Below are positions 1 to 4,441 of a stretch of 8,027 nucleotides of DNA, one piece after another. This stretch comes from Bacteroidota bacterium (GTDB lineage Bacteria; Bacteroidota; Bacteroidia; Chitinophagales; Chitinophagaceae). Location of the stretch: positions 1 through 8,027 of the forward strand of contig JANYAL010000188.1 of the NCBI GenBank assembly GCA_025361325.1, read 5' to 3'. The notes under the pieces are model-generated. The model was not told the origin of the DNA. It searched no databases and worked only from the letters and a program-made list of their open reading frames with translations. The translations under genes were made by a program, and so were the position numbers. Every line of letters begins with the position of its first letter. Within the stretch, counting starts at the first letter, position 1.

Positions 1-113
1 ATTCGGAACATCCCATATCAGAGGTTGAGGCAAACAAAATTATGCATATTGCATTACCTATTGGTAAAACAAATGTGCTCATGGGAAATGATGTGCCAGC
101 ATTTTTGAGAAAG
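1..113. repeat. Left arm of a long inverted repeat
   Basis: Base p of this arm equals the complement of base 653-p, pairing 1-113 with 540-652. There is one mismatch (base 108). The arm reaches the window edge and may continue beyond it. The two arms are separated by 426 bp that carry the 3' half of the VOC gene. Confidence 0.9.
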
Positions 114-116
114 TAA
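1..116 (+). pseudogene. Truncated inverted partial copy of the neighbouring VOC-fold gene
   Basis: Read on the plus strand from base 3, this encodes residues equivalent to 43-79 of the intact VOC protein at 324-776. It matches that gene base for base over 1-107, differs at 108 (Gly codon to Arg codon), matches again over 109-113, then diverges and stops at TAA 114-116. The frame is open to the left edge, so a 5' part may lie outside the window. The fragment lacks the C-terminal half with the glutamate of the VOC metal site, so it should not make a working protein. Near-identity of the nucleotides implies either a very recent inverted duplication or gene conversion, or an assembly or amplification chimera at a contig end. 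The sequence alone does not separate these. Confidence 0.75.
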
Positions 117-323
117 AACCTTCACCTATTTATTAGTTAGCGGCCAGGCTTACGACACCTCTCAAGTACCCACCGATACACTTCGATAAAATCACCACTG
201 ACAAAGCTTCTCAAATCTCAGTTTGACTATTTTATCTACTTCTGTATTATGATTTTACACTCCATTTGTTCTAAATCATAATATATTTATTGTTTTTCAA
301 TACTTTTTTACTGATAGTTGGTT
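117..323. other. Non-coding gap between the two VOC copies
   Basis: There is no convincing gene here. Bases about 139-230 are clearly richer in G+C than the very AT-rich 231-323, and carry short open frames on both strands: about 25 codons on minus bounded by stops, and about 28 on plus. This could be a scrap of a decayed gene or of a small repeated element, and I do not recognise it. Bases 288-302 (TATTG, five T, CAATA) form a weak AT hairpin followed on plus by six T at 304-309. That is at best a poor terminator for the truncated copy. Confidence 0.4.
245..283. repeat. Perfect 11-bp inverted repeat with 17-nt loop
   Basis: The arms TATTATGATTT (245-255) and AAATCATAATA (273-283) are exact reverse complements. 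The site lies 41 bp past the stop codon of the VOC gene. All but two pairs are A-T and neither strand has an adjacent T-run, so it is a weak terminator candidate. It could also be a chance palindrome in AT-rich DNA. Confidence 0.4.
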
Positions 324-776
324 TTATTTTTCTATTTGCCCGTTATATTTTGGGTCAAAATCCACCATCCATTCAATACCGTATTTGTCTCTGAACATAC
401 CAAAATACGAACCCCATGGACTGTCGCCAATCGGCACTTCTACATTACCATCTGCCGAAAGGCCATAAAATAATTTGTATGCTTCCTCTTTGCTTTCGGC
501 ACTTATTGATATTTTACTTCTGTTTTCATTTTCGTTTACCTTTCCCAAAAATGCTGGCACATCATTTCCCATGAGCACATTTGTTTTACCAATAGGTAAT
601 GCAATATGCATAATTTTGTTTGCCTCAACCTCTGATATGGGATGTTCCGAATTTGACATTTCAAAATCTTTGAAACGAACAATCATTGCAAACGCTCCAC
701 CGAATACTGATTTGTAAAACGTAAATGCTTCTTCGGCATTTCCATTGAAGTTAATGTGAGGATTGATCTGTGCCAT
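324..776 (-). CDS. PhnB-like VOC superfamily (glyoxalase/bleomycin-resistance fold) protein
   Basis: A 150-residue protein of the PhnB / '3-demethylubiquinone methyltransferase-like' VOC type. What shows it is the N-terminal strand with PHINFNGNAEEAF.FYKSVFGG (residues 6-27), the central IMHIALPIG strand (55-63), and the C-terminal SPWGSYFG.F.D.YGIEWMVDF (119-140). H7, H57 and E135 fall where VOC enzymes carry metal ligands, which is family knowledge and not proof of activity. The length matches the family (about 140-160). The enzymatic role of this subfamily is mostly unknown, and it is not a true methyltransferase. The start is ATG at 776 with an AT-rich leader and no Shine-Dalgarno sequence, as is common in Bacteroidota. 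It is separated from miaA by 234 bp, so it is probably transcribed on its own. The locus is more AT-rich than the tRNA and lon genes, and its middle third is duplicated in inverted orientation at 1-113. Confidence 0.88.
   Translation of the reverse strand: MAQINPHINFNGNAEEAFTFYKSVFGGAFAMIVRFKDFEMSNSEHPISEVEANKIMHIALPIGKTNVLMGNDVPAFLGKVNENENRSKISISAESKEEAYKLFYGLSADGNVEVPIGDSPWGSYFGMFRDKYGIEWMVDFDPKYNGQIEK
540..652. repeat. Right arm of the long inverted repeat, inside the VOC gene
   Basis: This is the reverse complement of 1-113 with one mismatch (base 545 pairs with 108). It lies wholly inside the intact VOC gene (codons 43-79). Recombination between the arms would invert 114-539 and swap the C-terminal half of the VOC gene onto whatever lies left of base 1. 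Confidence 0.9.
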
Positions 777-1010
777 AATTTTACTTTTAAAATTTCTTAT
801 ATTATTTCAAATTTCCTTTTGTTTGCCTGTTCTTTAAGAGTCGCTCTGCAATGAAGGCTCAGTTATATTCATTACCAACATTGGGGTATTTGATGCTAAT
901 CAAACCCGGTACGCCAGGCCGCAGATTGATTTAAAGTTGAAGTTACTTAAACTGTTGAAAAAAGATTGTTTGCCCAAACTGAAGCCGGGATAGGCAGACT
1001 CTAAAACATA
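777..1010. other. Intergenic region between miaA and the VOC gene
   Basis: No gene is supported. Bases 884-907 can fold as GGG, a TA bulge, TTTGAT, a four-base loop, ATCAAA, CCC. No T-run follows on either strand, so its role is unclear. After the miaA stop the same minus-strand frame stays open for 36 more codons, to TGA at 900-902. MiaA already has full length at its stop, so this looks accidental. I found no TAnnTTTG-type Bacteroidota promoter with a matching upstream element for the VOC gene. Confidence 0.35.
958..979 (-). terminator. Weak intrinsic terminator candidate after miaA
   Basis: On the minus strand a small GTTTG/CAAAC hairpin (979-968) is followed by AATC and six T (963-958), 32 bp past the miaA stop. 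The stem is only 4-5 bp with a tiny loop, so termination would be inefficient at best. Its position after the last gene of the putative tRNA operon is the main reason to list it. Confidence 0.25.
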
Positions 1011-1907
1011 CTATATCCCTTCCTGTATCATTTGTAATACCGCTTCTGCTTTTGGTTCACACCATTTCACTTCGCTGTCTTTTTTGAACCAGGTCATCTG
1101 CCGCTTGGCATATTGCCGGGTATTGATCTTGATGATCTCCACGGCATCTTCCAAAGTAATATCTCCTGCCAGGTGCCCGAACAATTCACGGTAGCCAACA
1201 GTCTGCAGGGCATTCAGTTTCTTAAAGGGCTCCAGTGCTTTCACTTCCCTAAGGAGCCCCTGATTCATCATGTCATCCACCCGCCTGTTTATGTTGGTAT
1301 GCAGCTGATCCTTTGATATCTCCAGCCCGATAGTGATGATATTGAAATCCCTTTTCTGCTGTTGCCGGGTACGGAATTCGATGATGGACCTTCCCGTACT
1401 CAACTTCACTTCCAGTGCACGCATCAGGCGCTGGGGGTTCTTCGTCTCCCCCTGCTCAAAGAACAAGGGATCTGTTTTCTGAACTTCCCGCTGCAGCCAG
1501 TTGAGCCCCTCCCATTCATAATCGGCCACCACCTTCTCCCGGATGAACGGATCAATGACGGGCACTTCATCCAGCCCGTAACAAAAGGTCTTTACATACA
1601 GGCCCGTACCGCCCACCATTACGGCTATATCATTTGTTGTAAATATCTCCTGTATCTTTTCCAGCGCATATTGTTCAAATACCGCTGCATTCACTTGATC
1701 CTGTATGGAATGGGAATTGATGAATTCATGTTTCACCATATTCAGTTGTTCTCTCGATGGTTTAGCCACACCAATGTTCAGTTCCCGAAAACACTGGCGG
1801 CTGTCCGCAGAAATAATGGAGGTATTAAAATGCTTCGCTGCCACAATGGCCAGTGCCGTTTTACCAACAGCCGTGGGGCCTACGATGATGATACAGGTCT
1901 TTGGCAT
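1011..1907 (-). CDS. miaA: tRNA dimethylallyltransferase
   Basis: Transfers the dimethylallyl group of DMAPP to N6 of A37 in tRNAs that read codons starting with U, the first step to i6A/ms2i6A; cytoplasmic. The 298-residue length is normal. Motifs in order: P-loop GPTAVGKT (10-17), ISADSRQ with the catalytic-type D35 (32-38) running into the FRELNIGVAKPS segment (40-51), GGTGLY (99-104), NPQRLMRALEV (157-167), LQTVGYRE (234-241), and the C-terminal TRQYAKRQMTWF tRNA-binding segment (263-274). The start ATG at 1907 directly precedes the P-loop strand, and the leader has no Shine-Dalgarno match. The gene lies 138 bp downstream of the pRiA4b-like gene in the same direction, and cca precedes both. 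Co-transcription with cca is inference from order and orientation. Confidence 0.97.
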   Translation of the reverse strand: MPKTCIIIVGPTAVGKTALAIVAAKHFNTSIISADSRQCFRELNIGVAKPSREQLNMVKHEFINSHSIQDQVNAAVFEQYALEKIQEIFTTNDIAVMVGGTGLYVKTFCYGLDEVPVIDPFIREKVVADYEWEGLNWLQREVQKTDPLFFEQGETKNPQRLMRALEVKLSTGRSIIEFRTRQQQKRDFNIITIGLEISKDQLHTNINRRVDDMMNQGLLREVKALEPFKKLNALQTVGYRELFGHLAGDITLEDAVEIIKINTRQYAKRQMTWFKKDSEVKWCEPKAEAVLQMIQEGI

Positions 1908-1931
1908 GGATGGGGAGTTGGACGCATGTAA

Positions 1932-1955
1932 TAATTTGGTGATTTGGCAAATGGG
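1932..1955. repeat. Degenerate octamer repeat upstream of miaA
   Basis: On plus it reads TAATTTGG, TGATTTGG, CAAATGGG: two near-identical octamers and a decayed third. It sits 25-48 bp before the miaA start codon. It resembles in style the short-period repeats in two other gaps of this window. No function is inferred. Confidence 0.35.
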
Positions 1956-2045
1956 AAGGTTCTTAGTTCACAGTCCTTAGCAGGCACTCCAGTTAGTGAA
2001 TTGTCTTTACCTTGTTGATCTTCATCCGGTATCCGGTTTCTTCAC

Positions 2046-2618
2046 CTAAAACCCGTCATTCGATTCGTCAGTGGCTGCCTCCTCTCCCCCGGCTTCTGCC
2101 TCCCCTGCCTCTCCTTCTTCGCTGAATCCTTCGGCCATTGCCTCCGGTTGCAGGTCGTACTTTTCTTCCATCTCAGCCAGGCGGCTGTCTATCAGTCCCT
2201 TGGTACCATATTGTGAGGGAGCGATGCCTTCCGTGCGCACACAAATGGGATAGTTTATCTTTTTATTCTCCTCCTTTTCTATATTGATCAGCTCCACCTG
2301 GAAATGCCAGTTCTTATTGAAGTCATATGCGTATATGAATTTCTGGTTGGGAATCCTGATCTCAGAACTGAGGGTGGTCTCTTTCATCAGCATAGGCTCG
2401 GCCAAATATTCCTTGTCATATTTCTCCAGTGAGATCTCGCGGCCCCTGAGCCATTTGTCATTGCTTCGGAAAAAAGTGGCCTTATGATGCGAATCGAATT
2501 CATAGCTCTTCAATATCCCCAGGTGCAGGTCGAAGAAATGCTGTGTATGCTGAATTGCGATATCACGGTATACGCTGTCATCATCCTCCCAGTATATTCT
2601 GAATTTTAAGATAGCCAT
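2046..2618 (-). CDS. pRiA4b ORF-3-like family protein
   Basis: A 190-residue protein that I place in the plasmid pRiA4b ORF-3 family (also annotated as IS1096-passenger TnpR-like). The basis is the N-terminal pattern MAILKFRIYWED (1-12), the QHTQHFFDLHLGILKSYEFD helix region (23-42), ATFFRSNDKW.RG.EI (47-62) and FIYAYDFNKNWHFQVEL (94-110). Despite the family name no plasmid or transposon is visible, and the molecular function is not established. The C-terminus (about 160-190) is an acidic Glu/Ala/Gly tail, encoded by an almost pure purine tract in the mRNA. The gene starts 30 bp after the cca stop and precedes miaA, so it probably shares the cca transcript; a link to tRNA or RNA metabolism is only guilt by association. 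ATG 2618 is chosen because the conserved start of the domain begins there. There is no clear ribosome-binding site. Confidence 0.75.
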   Translation of the reverse strand: MAILKFRIYWEDDDSVYRDIAIQHTQHFFDLHLGILKSYEFDSHHKATFFRSNDKWLRGREISLEKYDKEYLAEPMLMKETTLSSEIRIPNQKFIYAYDFNKNWHFQVELINIEKEENKKINYPICVRTEGIAPSQYGTKGLIDSRLAEMEEKYDLQPEAMAEGFSEEGEAGEAEAGGEEAATDESNDGF

Positions 2619-2626
2619 GCTGTAAA

Positions 2627-2661
2627 ATTATGAATTATGTGTTATGAATTATGAATTATGA
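2627..2661. repeat. Five tandem copies of a heptamer (ATTATGA)
   Basis: The units at 2627, 2634, 2641, 2648 and 2655 read ATTATGA, ATTATGT, GTTATGA, ATTATGA, ATTATGA, which is 35 bp with two substitutions. The array fills most of the 30-bp gap between cca and the pRiA4b-like gene and runs into cca, where it encodes the last codons and overlaps the TAA stop (2649-2651). Because the unit is 7 bp, gain or loss of a copy would change both the cca 3' end and the distance to the next start codon. Confidence 0.85.
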
Positions 2662-4157
2662 TAAGAAACCCCCATATCTTTTGCTGTTTTAACCATAAAG
2701 GCATACGCAGCATCATATTCGTTTGGGATAACCCCGTCCAGTATGGCTTCCCGTATGGCATTCTTGATATCACCTACGGAACGGCTGGGAGGCAGTCCAA
2801 AGGTCTCCATGATAATCTCACCAGTGATGGGCGGCTGCCAGTTGCGCAGATGGTCCTTCTCCTCCACTTCAGCGCAACGTTTCTTCACCAGCTCAAAATT
2901 CTCCCGGAAACGTTTCACCTTCTGTTTGTTCCTGGAAGTGATATCAGCGCTGCATAAGGTCATCAGGGCATCAAAATCTTCTCCTGCATCGAATAACAGC
3001 CTTCGGATGGCGCTGTCGGTGATGTTCTCTTTGGTGAGACTGATGGGCCGCAAGTGCAGCTCCACCATCTTACGCACGAATTTCATCTTTTCATTCTGCG
3101 GCAGCTTAAGCTGGGTAAAGATCTTAGGAACCATACGGCCGCCTATCACTTCATGCCCGTGAAAGGTCCAGCCATGCCCCTCCTCGAATTTCTTGGTGAC
3201 CGGTTTGGCAATATCATGTAATACCGCCGCCCACCGCAGCCAGAGGTCATCGGTGTTCGGGGCTATATTGTCCACTACCTGCAGGGTATGGTAGAAATTA
3301 TCCTTATGCCCCAGCCCGTCAATGTATTCTGCTCCCGCCAGGTCCACCATTTGCGGAAAGATGATTTTCAACAGGCCGGTCTTGTATAACAGGTCAAAAC
3401 CCACAGAAGGTTTCGGGCAAATCAATATCTTATTCAACTCATCGGCAATACGCTCACCGCTTACGATCCTGATACGCTGGACATTTTCACCAATGGCTGC
3501 CAGGGTGCCCGCCTCGATGGTAAAATTCAACTGGGTGGCAAAACGGATGGCCCGCATCATTCGCAACGGGTCGTCACTGAAAGTGCGTGCCGGGGCAAGG
3601 GGTGTTCTGATGATCCTGGCTTCCATATCAGCCATTCCGTTAAAGGGATCCAGCAAATTGCCGTAGTCCTCCTTATTGAGACTTACCGCCATAGCATTGA
3701 TAGTGAAGTCGCGCCGGTTCTGGTCATCTTCCAGGGTTCCGTTCTCCACGGCTGGTTTACGACTGTTGTGCAGGTAACTTTCTTTGCGGGCGCCAACGAA
3801 TTCAATGTCAACATCATGATAACCCCGCTCCGCCGAAGTGGTAACCGAACTATCACCATCTGCACTTTTGCTGATTTTTTCAGTTCCACTGATTTCAGGT
3901 AATTTAACCCTGATCTGTGCGGTACCGAAATTCTTAAAAAAGTTCACTTCAGGCTCGGGGTCGAATAACCCGGCAACCTTCTGTGCCAGGGCAATACCAT
4001 CACCGATGCAAACAATATCTATGTCCCTGGTAATCCGTCCCATGATCTTATCCCGCACAAAACCACCTACCAGGTAGGCAGGCATGCCCAGTTCCTCCGC
4101 AGCACGGGATATCTTGTTGAAGAGGAAGAGTTCTTTATCGGTACATGGGATGTGCAT
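2649..4157 (-). CDS. cca: CCA tRNA nucleotidyltransferase / poly(A) polymerase family, with HD domain
   Basis: Adds or repairs the 3'-CCA of tRNAs from CTP and ATP without a nucleic-acid template; cytoplasmic. The class II nucleotidyltransferase head has LVGGFVRD (29-36) and the metal-binding D45-I-D47 in RDIDIV, and DIEFVGARKESY (117-128) supplies the third carboxylate region. The flexible and base-selecting segments are RRDFTINAMA (148-157), DPFNGMADMEARIIRTP (170-186) and DDPLRMMRAIRFA (195-207), followed by GERIADEL (234-241). An HD domain follows (H290, AVLHDIAKP 311-319, HGHEVIGG 333-340), and the C-terminal QPPITGEIIMETFGLPPS segment starts at 441. Residues 86-113 are a Ser/Thr/charged insertion just before the third carboxylate, where I would expect a short turn. 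It cannot be told from sequence whether the enzyme adds CC, A or all of CCA. ATG 4157 gives the expected N-terminal length. TAATTTTG lies 4 bp upstream on minus, too close for an ordinary leader. Confidence 0.95.
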   Translation of the reverse strand: MHIPCTDKELFLFNKISRAAEELGMPAYLVGGFVRDKIMGRITRDIDIVCIGDGIALAQKVAGLFDPEPEVNFFKNFGTAQIRVKLPEISGTEKISKSADGDSSVTTSAERGYHDVDIEFVGARKESYLHNSRKPAVENGTLEDDQNRRDFTINAMAVSLNKEDYGNLLDPFNGMADMEARIIRTPLAPARTFSDDPLRMMRAIRFATQLNFTIEAGTLAAIGENVQRIRIVSGERIADELNKILICPKPSVGFDLLYKTGLLKIIFPQMVDLAGAEYIDGLGHKDNFYHTLQVVDNIAPNTDDLWLRWAAVLHDIAKPVTKKFEEGHGWTFHGHEVIGGRMVPKIFTQLKLPQNEKMKFVRKMVELHLRPISLTKENITDSAIRRLLFDAGEDFDALMTLCSADITSRNKQKVKRFRENFELVKKRCAEVEEKDHLRNWQPPITGEIIMETFGLPPSRSVGDIKNAIREAILDGVIPNEYDAAYAFMVKTAKDMGVSYHNS

Positions 4158-4441
4158 ACATCAAAATTACGGAAAGAATGCCGGTGGAGGAAGAGCTGTT
4201 AGCTTTACCTAAATGACTGATATTCTTTCATGGATTACAATGTTTTTTATATAAAACGCTATTCAACTGTAGTGCTCCTGGTTGCAGTTCACCGTCTTCC
4301 CATTTATGATTTGCACATCTGCATATCTGCCATTTACCCATTCCCCGTCCTCTTGGCACCTTTATTGCCCTTGTACCGGTCTATACAAAAAAAACCTTTT
4401 ATACAGAAGAATTGTCATTTTGACTTTATATTGAGAAAATT
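4158..4441. other. Divergent intergenic region between cca and lon
   Basis: This must hold the promoters of both genes, but neither is clear. Visible structure comprises a 12-bp palindrome TTTTATATAAAA (4245-4256), a degenerate octamer run (4303-4342, of the type TTGCACAT/CTGCATAT), and an inverted repeat TTGTA-N8-TACAA (4371-4388). TAATTTTG on minus (4169-4162) fits the Bacteroidota -7 consensus TAnnTTTG but lacks a TTTG partner about 20 bp upstream. No open frame here looks coding. Confidence 0.5.
4371..4388. promoter_or_regulatory. Operator-like inverted repeat upstream of lon
   Basis: TTGTA and TACAA flank eight bases that contain the palindrome ACCGGT. The site ends 53 bp before the lon start codon, a usual place for a repressor or activator of lon. 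The arms are only 5 bp, so chance is a real possibility. Confidence 0.3.

Noticed and set aside
114..323. Integron attC site next to a small VOC cassette-like gene
   Set aside because: A 150-codon VOC gene followed by a structured gap suggested a gene cassette, but no GTTRRRY/RYYYAAC core pair at suitable spacing was found.
900..1010. 36-codon in-frame extension of miaA beyond its TAG
   Set aside because: MiaA is full length (298 residues) at the TAG, and nothing suggests readthrough or recoding.
1362..1931. Open frame of 189 codons on the plus strand
   Set aside because: It is antisense to miaA, which has a complete set of motifs. The translation shows no domain and no start signal.
1983..2045. 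Short minus-strand frame after the pRiA4b-like gene, ending GYRMKINKVKTIH-stop
   Set aside because: It looks protein-like at its end but is bounded upstream by a stop within about 20 codons and includes a tandem ATCCGGT pair (2024-2037). It is too short to support a gene or a remnant.
2046..2618. Plasmid or transposon origin for the pRiA4b-like gene
   Set aside because: The family name suggests it, but there is no transposase, terminal repeat or composition break, and the gene sits tightly between housekeeping genes.
4162..4169. TAATTTTG as a cca promoter on the minus strand
   Set aside because: It matches the -7 consensus but lies four bases before the ATG and has no TTTG partner about 20 bp upstream. 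It would need a leaderless mRNA, for which there is no other evidence.
4412..4433. TTG ... TATATTG as a lon promoter
   Set aside because: The spacing (about 12 bp) and closeness to the ATG do not fit any known promoter class, and the match to TAnnTTTG lacks one base.
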